The notes beneath the pieces were generated by a model, which saw only the letters and a program-made list of their open reading frames with translations, ran no database searches and was not told the origin of the DNA. Positions 8,567-17,749 of a DNA stretch of 64,000 nt are shown piece after piece; positions within the stretch are counted from its first letter, which is position 1; every line of letters begins with the position of its first letter. Origin of the DNA: Pedobacter sp. FW305-3-2-15-E-R2A2 (GTDB lineage: Bacteria; Bacteroidota; Bacteroidia; Sphingobacteriales; Sphingobacteriaceae). Where the stretch lies: NCBI RefSeq assembly GCF_038446955.1, contig NZ_CP151803.1, positions 6,634,001-6,698,000 on the forward strand, given 5' to 3'. Position numbers and translations under genes: made by a program.

Positions 8567-10203
8567 GAAAGATACTTTCCAACAATCGGCATCCTTCTGC
8601 CCATTCCAAATGCTTTGGGAGAAACCCTTAAAATCGGCGGAGTTTGATAACGTTTAAATTCCGCCGTATTGACCATCTTAATGATCCTTCTTACCAATGC
8701 TTCTTCATAACCCTGTGCAATAATTGCCGAAGAACTTTGTTTCAGCTCAATGTATTGGAAAAGGATTTTATCCAGAATATCGTAATCCGGTAGTGAATCT
8801 GAATCCTTTTGCCCCGGCCTCAGCTCTGCTGAAGGAGGTTTAACAATGGAATTCTCCGGAATCACAATTCCATCTTTATTGATATAGGCTGCCAGCTGAT
8901 ACACCTGTGTTTTATACACATCTCCGATCACGCCTATTGCGCCGCACATATCTCCGTATAAGGTTCCATAACCTACAGCGCACTCACTTTTATTGGAAGT
9001 GTTGAGTAAGATATAGCCAAATTTATTCGACATCGCCATCACTATAATCCCTCTGCACCTGGCCTGGATATTTTCTTCGGTCAGGTTAAAAGGCAAACCT
9101 TTAAAAGCCGGAGCCATCATTTGATCAAAAGCATCTGCAGCTTCTTTGATCGGAATGATCTCATGCTTACAGCCAATGTTTGCAACCAGGTCCAATGCAT
9201 CCTGAATGGAATGATCTGAAGAATATTTAGAAGGCATCAATACTGCCATTACATTTTCAGGCCCTAAAGCGCGACAAGCCAATGCACATACAATAGCAGA
9301 ATCTATTCCACCGGAAAGACCTAATACCGCTTTGCTAAACCCAGATTTTGAAAAATAATCTTTAATCCCCAGAATCAGTGCTTCGTGTATCACTTCAATA
9401 TCAGGAGCAGGCGTATGTTCAATAGGTGCATAGCCGATGAACTGATCATTCTCCATTTGATAAACACGAAGCTCTTCCTTGAAATAAGGCATTTCATCCA
9501 GTAGCTTTCCTTGTTTATCAAACACCATTGAGCCACCATCAAAGATGATTTCTGTCTGTGCACCAACCTGATTCACATACAACAATGGCAATTTGTATTT
9601 CTTTGCATTATCCGACAATACAACCACCCTTTCGTCATCATGACAATAAGAAAAAGGAGAAGCCGCGATGTTGATCATGATGTCTGGTTTCTGACGAATC
9701 AGTTCATCCATCGGAGAAGAGGCATATAATGGATTGTTATTGATGTTCCAAAGGTCTTCACAAATGGTCAAAGCAATCTTCTTTCCTTTAAAGCTGATGC
9801 ATTCAAAATGATTGGCAGGTTCGAAATAACGGTATTCATCAAATACATCATAAGTAGGCAGCAATGCTTTCTTTACGATGTCCCTGATTTGCCCATCTTC
9901 AATAAAATAGGCAGCATTATATAAGTCCTTTCCGGCAAGCACGTCATTTTTCACCGGAAGCCCGATGATGCAGGCAATCCCATGACAGCTAAGGGCAATC
10001 TCTTGTGCCGCAGCTTCACACAATTCAATGAATTCGTCGAACTCCAGAAAGTCCCGTGCCGGATACCCGCAAATTGCAAGCTCTGCAAAGACCACCAGAT
10101 CTGCACCCCTGGCTTTCGCCAGGTTGATATTGTCGATTATTTTTTTGGTATTGTATTCAAAATTCCCAATGTGATAATTGAGTTGTGCGAGTGCAATATT
10201 CAT
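8563..10203 (-). CDS. nadE: Glutamine-dependent NAD+ synthetase
   Basis: 546-residue two-domain enzyme for the last step of NAD biosynthesis: it amidates deamido-NAD+ using ammonia released from glutamine. The N-terminal nitrilase-like glutaminase (about 1-260) shows the triad in VVFAELAICGYPARD (Glu), KKALLPTYDVFDEY (Lys) and LTICEDLWN (Cys). The C-terminal synthetase has the PP-loop LGLSGGIDSAIVCALA. The protein ends in GMGRRMPIVGKYLS. The gene sits 19 bases after the PorT-like gene, probably in the same transcript; nadE near gldB is also known in flavobacteria. Confidence 0.95.
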   Translation of the reverse strand: MNIALAQLNYHIGNFEYNTKKIIDNINLAKARGADLVVFAELAICGYPARDFLEFDEFIELCEAAAQEIALSCHGIACIIGLPVKNDVLAGKDLYNAAYFIEDGQIRDIVKKALLPTYDVFDEYRYFEPANHFECISFKGKKIALTICEDLWNINNNPLYASSPMDELIRQKPDIMINIAASPFSYCHDDERVVVLSDNAKKYKLPLLYVNQVGAQTEIIFDGGSMVFDKQGKLLDEMPYFKEELRVYQMENDQFIGYAPIEHTPAPDIEVIHEALILGIKDYFSKSGFSKAVLGLSGGIDSAIVCALACRALGPENVMAVLMPSKYSSDHSIQDALDLVANIGCKHEIIPIKEAADAFDQMMAPAFKGLPFNLTEENIQARCRGIIVMAMSNKFGYILLNTSNKSECAVGYGTLYGDMCGAIGVIGDVYKTQVYQLAAYINKDGIVIPENSIVKPPSAELRPGQKDSDSLPDYDILDKILFQYIELKQSSSAIIAQGYEEALVRRIIKMVNTAEFKRYQTPPILRVSPKAFGMGRRMPIVGKYLS

Positions 10204-10222
10204 GTCCTATCCTTAAAATTGC

Positions 10223-10888
10223 CTAAAAGAAAACACCGATATTCAGACCGATATAGCTATTCTTAACTTTTTTTCCATCACCATTCTTTGCAATATTGGT
10301 AAAGCCATTGTTAAAAGTCAAGCCTATGGCCAGGCTGGTGCGATTGTCCAAATCGTATTCAGCACCTCCACCAACAATTAATCCGGCACGATAAAAGCGG
10401 GTATAATCCGAGATGTTTTTGCCATCTGCAATTTTTTCACCAGCACGTTTCACGTCCTGCTTCGCTCCGATATTGAAATCATTAGAGAGACCAAACTGCC
10501 CGTACCACCTCAGATCGCCAATTTTATTGGTTTTCAATTTTAAGGTCAGCGGTACTTCTATATATTGCAGCCGATACCTCAATTCGTGATCCACTGGTTC
10601 AGCATTCACCGTATTAGCCATATAACCAAGTTCTGTACTCTTTCCATTGATCGTGGTGATCGTTAATCCCGTGGCGAAAGAATAGTTGTCCGCGAAATTA
10701 AAGTCGGCCATTAAACCGTAAGCAAAGCCAAGGGCGATGCCCTCAGTCTTTCCAACCTCGGGTTTCACCCATCCCAAAGTAGGATGTGCCGTTAAGCCTA
10801 ATCTAAAGCCATAATATGGAGAGCCTGCTTCCTGTGCAAAAAGCTGGCCCGTTAAAAGTAATAAGAATAAAGTAAGGTATCTTTTCAT
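10223..10888 (-). CDS. PorT-like outer-membrane beta-barrel protein
   Basis: 221-residue predicted outer-membrane protein. The ATG at 10888 gives a clean signal peptide (MKRYLTLFLLLLTGQLFAQ); a longer frame adds eight residues before it. The rest is a series of alternating strands (YYGFRLGLTAHP, YSFATGLTITTI, RYRLQYIEVPLTLKLK) ending in an aromatic C-terminus, NSYIGLNIGVFF, as expected for a small beta-barrel of the OMP_b-brl_2/PorT-like group. That group includes the T9SS protein PorT but is broad, so T9SS involvement is not claimed. It is divergent from gldB with 57 bases between starts and is probably cotranscribed with nadE. Confidence 0.8.
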   Translation of the reverse strand: MKRYLTLFLLLLTGQLFAQEAGSPYYGFRLGLTAHPTLGWVKPEVGKTEGIALGFAYGLMADFNFADNYSFATGLTITTINGKSTELGYMANTVNAEPVDHELRYRLQYIEVPLTLKLKTNKIGDLRWYGQFGLSNDFNIGAKQDVKRAGEKIADGKNISDYTRFYRAGLIVGGGAEYDLDNRTSLAIGLTFNNGFTNIAKNGDGKKVKNSYIGLNIGVFF

Positions 10889-10931
10889 TTTTTGAGCAAT
10901 AAGTTTATGCAATTTTCCTTATGGATCTGTT

Positions 10932-10939
10932 TATATTTG
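10932..10939 (+). promoter_or_regulatory. Bacteroidota -7 box (TATATTTG) before gldB
   Basis: TATATTTG fits the Bacteroidota TAnnTTTG element. No good -33 TTTG is seen at the usual distance. The implied start of transcription (~10945) falls on the first possible gldB start codon. Confidence 0.35.
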
Positions 10940-10945
10940 CTATAA

Positions 10946-12061
10946 ATGATAAATAACGTAAAATCCAGCCAAATCTATCTATTTTTTCTTTCTATACCGG
11001 CTTTTTTTTCATCAAAGGCCAGTAAGTCAGCGCGCAGAATAAGGACATCAGGAACCTTTCATTTGTTATTGTCAGGTAGTTTACTCTTGCTCTTTTCCTG
11101 TAAACAAGGCAGCAAACCAGATATAAGCGACATCAAACTGGACATAAAAGTGGCCCGCTTTGATCAGGATCTTTACAATGGAAAAACAAAAGACCTAACG
11201 CAAACAGACCAGCAACTACAGCAAAAATACGGGGCATTTTATAACGATTTTGTACACCGCATGGTGGGTGATCCAAGCTACAGCAACACGGAAATCCTTT
11301 CCACCTTATACAAAGACCAGGCCTATACCGATTTAAACAGGGAGACCGACAGCATCTTTAAAGACATGCGAGGAATTGAAAAAGACCTCACACAGACCTT
11401 CAAATATGTGAAACATTATTACCCAAATGCAAGGATCCCGAAAATGATTTCTTTTATCTCCGGATTTGCCGTTCAGACTCCTATCGGTGATGACTATATG
11501 GGTATTGGACTGGATATGTTTCTGGGAAAAAACAGCAAGTTTTACGGCGCCATCGTACAGAGTGTACCCACTTATCTTTCCCGTCGTTTCAGTCCGGAAT
11601 ATGTGGTTCCCAGAATTGCGGAAACCTATGCCCGCGAAGACCTCTTCCCGGAAAGGGATGAAGACCGGACCTTATTGTCAAAAATGGTTCAGAATGGAAA
11701 GATCCTTTACTTTATGGACCAGGTGCTGGCGGATGAGGTCCCGGATTCTGTTAAAATCGGATATACACAATCACAGATCGACTGGTGTAAAACTTATGAA
11801 AAAGACATCTGGGCTTATTTATTACAAAATAGCCTGTTGTTTGAAACCGACTATCAAAAGATCCAGGTATTTCTGGGTGAAGGACCTTTTACCCCGGGTC
11901 TTGGAGAGAAGAATGAATCTGCACCGAAATTAGGGGTATGGGTAGGCTGGCAAATGGTAAAAAGATACATGCAGGAGAACAAAGGGATCAGCCTCCAACA
12001 GCTAATGGCTGAAAAAGATCCGCAGAAAATTTTGAACATGTCAAAATATAAGCCTAAATAG
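10946..12061 (+). CDS. gldB: Gliding motility lipoprotein GldB
   Basis: 371-residue predicted lipoprotein. GldB is required for gliding and associated surface functions in flavobacteria; its biochemistry is unknown. Family features are KLDIKVARFDQDLYNGKTKD after the lipid anchor, YMGIGLDMFLGKNSKFYG in the middle, and PKLGVWVGWQMVKRYMQ near the end. The lipobox LLFSC places the acylated cysteine near residue 53, giving an unusually long leader with two hydrophobic stretches. An in-frame stop lies directly before the ATG, so no earlier start exists; a TTG at 11063 is a later option. The usual flavobacterial partner gldC is not next to it; a patatin gene follows 17 bases later. Confidence 0.85.
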   Translation: MINNVKSSQIYLFFLSIPAFFSSKASKSARRIRTSGTFHLLLSGSLLLLFSCKQGSKPDISDIKLDIKVARFDQDLYNGKTKDLTQTDQQLQQKYGAFYNDFVHRMVGDPSYSNTEILSTLYKDQAYTDLNRETDSIFKDMRGIEKDLTQTFKYVKHYYPNARIPKMISFISGFAVQTPIGDDYMGIGLDMFLGKNSKFYGAIVQSVPTYLSRRFSPEYVVPRIAETYAREDLFPERDEDRTLLSKMVQNGKILYFMDQVLADEVPDSVKIGYTQSQIDWCKTYEKDIWAYLLQNSLLFETDYQKIQVFLGEGPFTPGLGEKNESAPKLGVWVGWQMVKRYMQENKGISLQQLMAEKDPQKILNMSKYKPK

Positions 12062-12078
12062 CAAAAGAATATAACCTT

Positions 12079-12870
12079 ATGACTAAAGTAGGAATCGTAT
12101 TATCAGGTGGTGGCATTCGGGGAATCGCACATTTAGGCGTCTTAAAGGCTTTTAAAAACGCCGGTATCACCTTTAGCCACATCAGTGGAACCAGTGCAGG
12201 CTCTATTGCCGGTGCCTTTTATGCTTCAGGAATTGATCCTGAAAAAGGATTGGATATTTTTATCAAAGCAAAATTACTGCGCTTCATCAGACCGGCATTG
12301 GGATCTTTAGGCCTGATCAATATAGAGCACGTAGAGGAATTGTTAAAAGAACACCTTCCGGAAGACCGGATAGAAAACCTGAAGATACCATTAACCATTG
12401 CGGCCACCAATTTTAGTGAAGGGAGACTGGTCTATTTTACCGAAGGACCATTGATCAGGGCAGTATTGGCTTCCAGTTGTATTCCTGGAATTTTTAAACC
12501 GATCATGATCAACAATCAGATGTATGTGGATGGCGGAATTCTGAATAATTTTCCCATAGAACCCTTGCTGAGCGATTGCGATTATATCATCGGTTCTTCT
12601 TGTAATCATTTAAATGAGGTTGATAAGATCACCAATATTTCTTCCCTGATGAAAAGGGCCGGGGTCATGTCTATCAATAAAGATATGGAGCAAAAGGTAT
12701 CTTTCTGCAATGCTTTGGTGGAACCCAAAGGAATGGGAGACATCAGTACTTTCGATATGAAAAAAGCAGAAACCATTTACTGGCTTGCTTATGAGCAAAC
12801 GTTAAAGACCATCAAGTCTAACGAAAGCTTGCAGGAACTGATCCATAATTTTAAGGAACCTAAGCCTTAA
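12079..12870 (+). CDS. Patatin-like phospholipase
   Basis: 263-residue predicted lipid acyl hydrolase of the patatin family (RssA type). It has the oxyanion loop SGGGIRGIAHLGVL at residues 8-21, the nucleophile elbow GTSAGS (Ser in the ~39-44 segment), and the Asp of the dyad in YVDGGILNNFP. There is no signal peptide, so it is probably cytoplasmic or membrane-associated. It follows gldB by 17 bases and may share its transcript. Its 3' end overlaps the convergent comB gene by 11 bases. Confidence 0.9.
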   Translation: MTKVGIVLSGGGIRGIAHLGVLKAFKNAGITFSHISGTSAGSIAGAFYASGIDPEKGLDIFIKAKLLRFIRPALGSLGLINIEHVEELLKEHLPEDRIENLKIPLTIAATNFSEGRLVYFTEGPLIRAVLASSCIPGIFKPIMINNQMYVDGGILNNFPIEPLLSDCDYIIGSSCNHLNEVDKITNISSLMKRAGVMSINKDMEQKVSFCNALVEPKGMGDISTFDMKKAETIYWLAYEQTLKTIKSNESLQELIHNFKEPKP

Positions 12871-13576
12871 TTGCTACCAGCGCATCTCCCGACAATACAG
12901 GAATGGCCTTACAGATGTTCAGCTGGAGACAGAATTTTACATCTTCTTCGATGTTAAGCTCTGCCAGGCGATGGCTGTGAGAAGATTTATGAAGGTAATT
13001 CCTCAGGTCATCCTTTGCCAGCAGGTATAAGTCTTCTGCGGCAACACAGGAATCGTCAAAATGGGCGAAATCTTTGCGCAGTTCATTGACCACTGCTCCG
13101 GCAAATAAGGTATCTTCCAGATTGAATTTATCCTTCCAGCCCGCACACAACAACAAGACATTTTTATTTTGAATGCGCAGCCAGTTACACAGGGATTCCA
13201 GGTTTAGAAAAGAACCGATCACCACCTGATGTGCCCTTGTTCTTGCCAGATGAAGTGCTTTCGTTCCATTGGTAGTGGTGAGAACCACCGTTTTTCCGGC
13301 TACTTTTTCCGGAGTATAAGAAAATGGAGAATTGCCGAAGTCATAGCCTTCAACCACTTCTCCATTTCGCTCTGCAGCTAATAAAAAGCCTTTACCCGCG
13401 TAGCTCAGGCAATCTTCTACCTGTGCGACAGGGATGATTGCACTGGCTCCATTATCAATACCATATACAATAGATGATGTTGCTCTTAAAACATCGATGA
13501 CCACAACAATACTTTCTTCTATAGCATAAAGATCAAGCAGTGCGGGCGTTAAACAAACTTCTATACTTTTTGGCAT
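12860..13576 (-). CDS. comB: 2-phosphosulfolactate phosphatase family protein (ComB)
   Basis: 238-residue cytoplasmic enzyme of the ComB family, which hydrolyses 2-phosphosulfolactate to sulfolactate in methanogens using Mg2+. Family motifs are IVVVIDVLRATSSIVYGIDN near the N-terminus, AAERNGEVVEGYDFGNSP and TVVLTTTNGTKAL. The ATG at 13576 is preferred to a TTG two codons earlier. It lies 34 bases downstream of gcvT on the same strand. Bacteroidota do not make coenzyme M, so the true substrate here is uncertain; a role in sulfonate or sulfonolipid metabolism is only a possibility. Confidence 0.85.
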   Translation of the reverse strand: MPKSIEVCLTPALLDLYAIEESIVVVIDVLRATSSIVYGIDNGASAIIPVAQVEDCLSYAGKGFLLAAERNGEVVEGYDFGNSPFSYTPEKVAGKTVVLTTTNGTKALHLARTRAHQVVIGSFLNLESLCNWLRIQNKNVLLLCAGWKDKFNLEDTLFAGAVVNELRKDFAHFDDSCVAAEDLYLLAKDDLRNYLHKSSHSHRLAELNIEEDVKFCLQLNICKAIPVLSGDALVAIKA

Positions 13577-13610
13577 TGGCAATTAATGGGATGAACAGGT
13601 CTTTCTTAGC

Positions 13611-14690
13611 TTATTTGTTGAAAGGGAATTTAACCACTTTCGCTTTAATTTTGTTGTTACGGATGTTGATATAGATCTCAGTACCTTCTTTAGCCAATGC
13701 TTTGTCAATGTATCCCATTCCGATTGCTTTCTGTAAAGATGGTGCCTGAGTTCCAGAAGTTACCCTTCCAGTTACATTTCCTTCTGCATCAACGATTTCA
13801 TAATCATGACGGGGAATCCCTCTGTCGATCATTTCAAATCCAATCAGTTTACGTGCTACACCAGCTTCTTTTTGTGCCAGTAAAGCCTCAGAATTGGTGA
13901 ACTTCTTGCTGAATTTAGTGATCCATCCCAATCCTGCTTCAATAGGCGAAGTCGCATCATCGATGTCATTTCCATATAAGCAGAAACCCATTTCTAAACG
14001 TAAAGTATCACGTGCACCTAAGCCGATTGGCTTTATGTTGAATGGTTTACCCGCTTCAAAGATGGCATCCCAGATCACATCTGCATGTTCGTTGTCGAAA
14101 TAGATCTCGAAACCACCAGCACCAGTATAACCTGTAGCAGAAATTACTACATTTTCCACCCCTGCAAAAGTTCCTTTAACGAAGTTATAATACTCCATAG
14201 AAGCTAAATCAACGTCTGTTAAGCTCTGAAGTGCTTCAGCTGCTTTAGGACCTTGAATCGCTAAAAGAGAAGTTTTGTCAGAGATGTTGTGCATCTCTAC
14301 ATCTTTATCATTATATTTTTGAATCCAGTTCCAATCTTTCTCAATGTTGGAAGCATTCACGACCAGCATATAAGTTTTTTCGTCGATTCTGTAAACCAAC
14401 AGATCGTCTACGATACCGCCATCTTCATTTGGCAGACAAGAATACTGCACTTTACCGTCATAAAGTTTCGACGCATCGTTGCTCGTTACCCTTTGAATTA
14501 AATCTAAAGCATTTTCGCCTTTCAGGATAAATTCACCCATGTGGCTTACATCAAAAACGCCAACACCACCTCTTACTACCGCATGTTCTGCATTGATTCC
14601 TTCATACTGAACCGGCATGTTATATCCTGCGAAAGGTACCATCTTGGCACCCAATGAAATGTGTTTATCTGTTAATGCGGTATTTTTCAT
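13611..14690 (-). CDS. gcvT: Glycine cleavage system aminomethyltransferase (T protein)
   Basis: 359-residue cytoplasmic enzyme that transfers the methylene group from aminomethylated H protein to tetrahydrofolate, releasing ammonia. The start region SLGAKMVPFAGYNMPVQYEG, the GVGVFDVSHMGEF motif with the catalytic-site Asp, the SATGYTGAGGFEIY motif and the GLGARDTLRLEMG motif are all present. Length is normal. No other gcv gene lies nearby, so P and H proteins must be elsewhere. I looked for a glycine riboswitch in the ~110-base leader and saw none. Confidence 0.96.
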   Translation of the reverse strand: MKNTALTDKHISLGAKMVPFAGYNMPVQYEGINAEHAVVRGGVGVFDVSHMGEFILKGENALDLIQRVTSNDASKLYDGKVQYSCLPNEDGGIVDDLLVYRIDEKTYMLVVNASNIEKDWNWIQKYNDKDVEMHNISDKTSLLAIQGPKAAEALQSLTDVDLASMEYYNFVKGTFAGVENVVISATGYTGAGGFEIYFDNEHADVIWDAIFEAGKPFNIKPIGLGARDTLRLEMGFCLYGNDIDDATSPIEAGLGWITKFSKKFTNSEALLAQKEAGVARKLIGFEMIDRGIPRHDYEIVDAEGNVTGRVTSGTQAPSLQKAIGMGYIDKALAKEGTEIYINIRNNKIKAKVVKFPFNK

Positions 14691-14785
14691 GAGTATATAT
14701 TTGTTTTTTTATGGTTCACGTAGTTAGTTCATTTTAAAAGCCATAAACCGGGAATCATCCCTGATGCAGGCCTGTAAAACGTGGG

Positions 14786-14793
14786 CAAAAGTA
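14786..14793 (-). promoter_or_regulatory. Candidate -7 box (TACTTTTG) for gcvT
   Basis: Read on the minus strand, TACTTTTG matches TAnnTTTG, about 95 bases before the gcvT start. The -33 element is not clear. Confidence 0.35.
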
Positions 14794-14801
14794 CATAAAA
14801 A

Positions 14802-16004
14802 TTATACAGTAAGTAATTTTTGGTAGATATTCAACATTCTTTCTGCGATGATCCTGACATCATGGTCACGTTCTACCGTTTTTCTGGCATTTTCTCCAAT
14901 CTCACGCCATTTTTTAGGATTGGTAATGCACTGCAGGATGGCCCTGTAGAACTCATCTGCAGTATCTGCAATGAGGATATCTTTTCCATTTTCACACCTG
15001 ATTCCTTCGGCAGCCATGCTGGTTGCAATGATACACTTCCGCATCGCCATGCCTTCGATGATCTTTACCCTCATTCCACTTCCGGACAATAAAGGAACAA
15101 TCATGATCGCTTTGGAATTGATAAACTCAACCGCATCAAAGACCTCTCCTTCTACCACCAGATTTTCCGAATCATATTCAAAAAACTGCTTCTGCATATT
15201 TTTCCCGGCAATATAAAAACGAAGCTCACTGTTCAGTTTTTCAATATCCGGCCAGATCTCATCCAGAAACCATTCCAATCCTTCTTTATTCGGTCGCCAG
15301 TCCATGGCGCCCAAATGAAACAAGGTTGGAAAACTTGTTTTGGAGGGGTCTGTCACATATTTCTCAAAGTCCAGCGCTACCGGAAAAACTTCCAGCGCCG
15401 TTTCACAACCAAACCTTAAAATGCTTTGCCTGTCCTGCTCACTAATCGCAAAAACCTGATGAAAGCGATTGATCTGCTCGGTTTCGTAAACCTTTAAACG
15501 ACGTGCTAAAAACTGAAGATAACTCCTTCTGGGGGTGAATTTTTCCGTCAGCGCAATCCGTTCCCAGACATCAAACTCGATATTGTGGGCCCTATAGATT
15601 ACCTTTGCCTTACTGTTTTCCTTCACAACATCCAGATAGGGTACGACAAAAAGTCCTTCAAACTGAATGATGTCGAACTCGTTTTCCTTTAAAAGGTCGC
15701 CGAGTAATTTGGCCGCATCTTCGTCGAAATAGCGCGATACATTATAAGATTGATTGGAGAAAATATTCAGCAAGGCGCCATAAACATTTACCTCCGTATC
15801 CAGGTTGAAAGAGTGAAAATTGATTTGTTCAAACAAAGGATCATAGATATCCTCTACATCTACCCGGTATTTATTGGGATTAATACTGAACATAGTAATC
15901 TCTACTCCCAGTTTTAACAATCCTTTTATTGTGTTATATACAACGATCGGATAGCCGCTATTGGGCGGAAAAGGTATTCTGTTTGTGAGTATTAATGTTT
16001 TCAA
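14802..16004 (-). CDS. Glycosyltransferase, GT4-like (GT-B fold)
   Basis: 400-residue predicted cytoplasmic glycosyltransferase. The N-terminal Rossmann half starts KTLILTNRIPFPPNSGYPIV, with the glycine-rich acceptor loop of GT4 enzymes. The C-terminal half has FHLGAMDWRPNKEGLEWFLD and the donor-binding segment IIEGMAMRKCIIATSMAAEG. Donor and acceptor are unknown; a role in envelope polysaccharide assembly is likely. The start codon is TTG: an in-frame stop lies seven codons upstream and no ATG comes between. The preceding same-strand gene is rnhB, 18 bases away. Confidence 0.88.
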   Translation of the reverse strand: MKTLILTNRIPFPPNSGYPIVVYNTIKGLLKLGVEITMFSINPNKYRVDVEDIYDPLFEQINFHSFNLDTEVNVYGALLNIFSNQSYNVSRYFDEDAAKLLGDLLKENEFDIIQFEGLFVVPYLDVVKENSKAKVIYRAHNIEFDVWERIALTEKFTPRRSYLQFLARRLKVYETEQINRFHQVFAISEQDRQSILRFGCETALEVFPVALDFEKYVTDPSKTSFPTLFHLGAMDWRPNKEGLEWFLDEIWPDIEKLNSELRFYIAGKNMQKQFFEYDSENLVVEGEVFDAVEFINSKAIMIVPLLSGSGMRVKIIEGMAMRKCIIATSMAAEGIRCENGKDILIADTADEFYRAILQCITNPKKWREIGENARKTVERDHDVRIIAERMLNIYQKLLTV

Positions 16005-16022
16005 ATCACGTGAAAATACTAA

Positions 16023-16634
16023 TTATCCTTTAATTTCGGAAAACAGGGCCAGCTGAGGTTGGCTAATTGTAAAAGTTTTACGGTGATATGGCGATAATCC
16101 ATGCGCTAAAGCCGCGTTTCTATGGTCTACAGTAGGATATCCTTTATTTTTCTTCCATTGATAGATGGGATATTCTTCGGCGATCTTTTCCATGTACTCA
16201 TCACGATGCGTTTTAGCCAGAATGGAAGCAGCAGCAATATTCAGGTATTTCCCGTCTCCTTTAACAATACAGGCATGAGGAATTTCCGGGTAGGCTTTAA
16301 AACGGTTCCCGTCAATGCTCAGGTATTGAGGTCTCAGGCTTAACTTTTCTATCGCCCTGTGCATCGCTAAAAAAGAAGCATTTAAGATATTGATTTTATC
16401 AATTTCCAGGTGATCCACCTCGGCTACAGCCCAGGCAATTGCTTCCTTCTCAATGATCAGTCTTAAAACATCCCGCTGTTTATGACTTAACTTTTTTGAA
16501 TCCGTCAGCATTCCGGGAATAAAATCCGGAGGAAGGATCACTGCGGCGGCAAATACAGGGCCTGCAAGACATCCCCTGCCAGCTTCATCGCAACCAGCCT
16601 CGATTAATTCATTCTGATAACTATTTAACAGCAT
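16023..16634 (-). CDS. rnhB: Ribonuclease HII
   Basis: 203-residue cytoplasmic endonuclease that cuts the RNA strand of RNA-DNA hybrids and removes single ribonucleotides from DNA. The ATG at 16634 gives the normal family length and places AGCDEAGRGCLAGPV, with the catalytic Asp-Glu pair, at residues ~13-27; the open frame continues upstream but only into the permease gene. Other motifs are DSKKLSHKQRD, YLSIDGNRFK and AAASILAKTHRDEYM. It lies between the permease gene (23 bases) and the GT4 gene (18 bases), probably in one transcript. Confidence 0.95.
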   Translation of the reverse strand: MLLNSYQNELIEAGCDEAGRGCLAGPVFAAAVILPPDFIPGMLTDSKKLSHKQRDVLRLIIEKEAIAWAVAEVDHLEIDKINILNASFLAMHRAIEKLSLRPQYLSIDGNRFKAYPEIPHACIVKGDGKYLNIAAASILAKTHRDEYMEKIAEEYPIYQWKKNKGYPTVDHRNAALAHGLSPYHRKTFTISQPQLALFSEIKG

Positions 16635-16657
16635 ATTACAATTTAATAAATTTTCAA

Positions 16658-17749
16658 CTAAACAGATATATTTTGCGATTTCACATCGAAAGCATCCCTT
16701 AATCCAATCGCGAGTAAGTTGAAGGCATATACCGTGATCATGATCGACAAACCGGGCAAAATGGCCAGGTAAGCCGCATCCATAATGATATAACCATAAT
16801 GTTCCTTGATCATGCTGCCCCAACTGGGCATCGGTGGCTGTGCCCCAAAGCCCAAAAAGCTCAGGCCTGTTTCCAGCAGAATTGCCGAGGCAAAATTTGC
16901 AGAAGCCACTACCAGGATAGGTCCGGCAATATTGGGTAATATATGTTTAATAATTGTTCTGGAGGTGGAGAAACCAAGGGCTTTGGAAGCTTCCACAAAT
17001 TCTACTTGTTTTAAAGCCATCACCTGCCCTCTTACCAGTCTGGATACATCTACCCAGGTAGACAATCCCACCGCAATAAAGATCTGCCAGAATCCTTTCC
17101 CTAAGGCGAAAGAAATGGCAATCACCAATAACAGGGAAGGTAAAGACCAGATGACGTTCATGAACCAGCTGATGGCTGCATCGATCTTCCCGCCAAAATA
17201 ACCAGAAAGTGCACCTAAGCTAATGCCTATAAAAAGAGAAATGAGTACCGCCATCAGTCCTACTGAAAGGGAGACGCGGATGCCAATAATCAACCTGCTC
17301 AGCAAATCTCTTCCGTAAATGTCTGTCCCCAGCCAAAAGGTCTGCCGATACCTGTTTTCCTTTTCCAGGAGTGGGTACACTGATTCTTCCGCCTGTTCAT
17401 CGTCTCCGATATATTCCCTTGCATACACCTTATTTCCTTCCTCACGGTAGGCCGTAACCGGAATACTTTTAAAGTCGGCTTCCTGTCCGAATAACATGCG
17501 TTCCAGAAAATTCACTTTTTTGATGTCTTTATTTCTGCTGATGATGAGAAAATCAAAACTCCTTCCCGGCTTTTTATTGCTAAGCTGTAAATGCATGGTA
17601 TTCGCATAAGGTGTCTGATCCGGTGTGATCAGGTAACCAAGAATACCCATAAGGACCATTAATAGAATGAACAATAGCCCGGCGAAAGCCATCTTATTTT
17701 TTCTGAATCGCTTCCATACTTTTCCTGAAGGGCTATTATTGATCTCCAT
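16658..17749 (-). CDS. ABC transporter permease, OppC/DppC type
   Basis: 363-residue inner-membrane permease of the oligopeptide/nickel class. The first membrane segment (about 20-38) is followed by a ~75-residue periplasmic insert with little family similarity, then the hallmark FWLGTDIYGRDLLSRLIIG. The transmembrane domain has five further segments, with the ATPase-coupling loop EASKALGFSTSRTIIKHILP. The C-terminus (ILPGLSIMITVYAFNLLAIG) is typical. No ATPase, partner permease or binding protein is nearby, so its partners must be elsewhere. The start overlaps the stop of the GT2 gene by one base. Confidence 0.9.
   Translation of the reverse strand: MEINNSPSGKVWKRFRKNKMAFAGLLFILLMVLMGILGYLITPDQTPYANTMHLQLSNKKPGRSFDFLIISRNKDIKKVNFLERMLFGQEADFKSIPVTAYREEGNKVYAREYIGDDEQAEESVYPLLEKENRYRQTFWLGTDIYGRDLLSRLIIGIRVSLSVGLMAVLISLFIGISLGALSGYFGGKIDAAISWFMNVIWSLPSLLLVIAISFALGKGFWQIFIAVGLSTWVDVSRLVRGQVMALKQVEFVEASKALGFSTSRTIIKHILPNIAGPILVVASANFASAILLETGLSFLGFGAQPPMPSWGSMIKEHYGYIIMDAAYLAILPGLSIMITVYAFNLLAIGLRDAFDVKSQNISV

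Noticed and set aside
13451..13576. Earlier comB start at a TTG (13582)
   Set aside because: It adds only two residues and the ATG at 13576 starts the conserved MPKSIEVCLTPALL segment.
14691..14801. Glycine riboswitch before gcvT
   Set aside because: The leader is ~110 bases and lacks the paired conserved loops of glycine aptamers; only a weak -7 box is seen.
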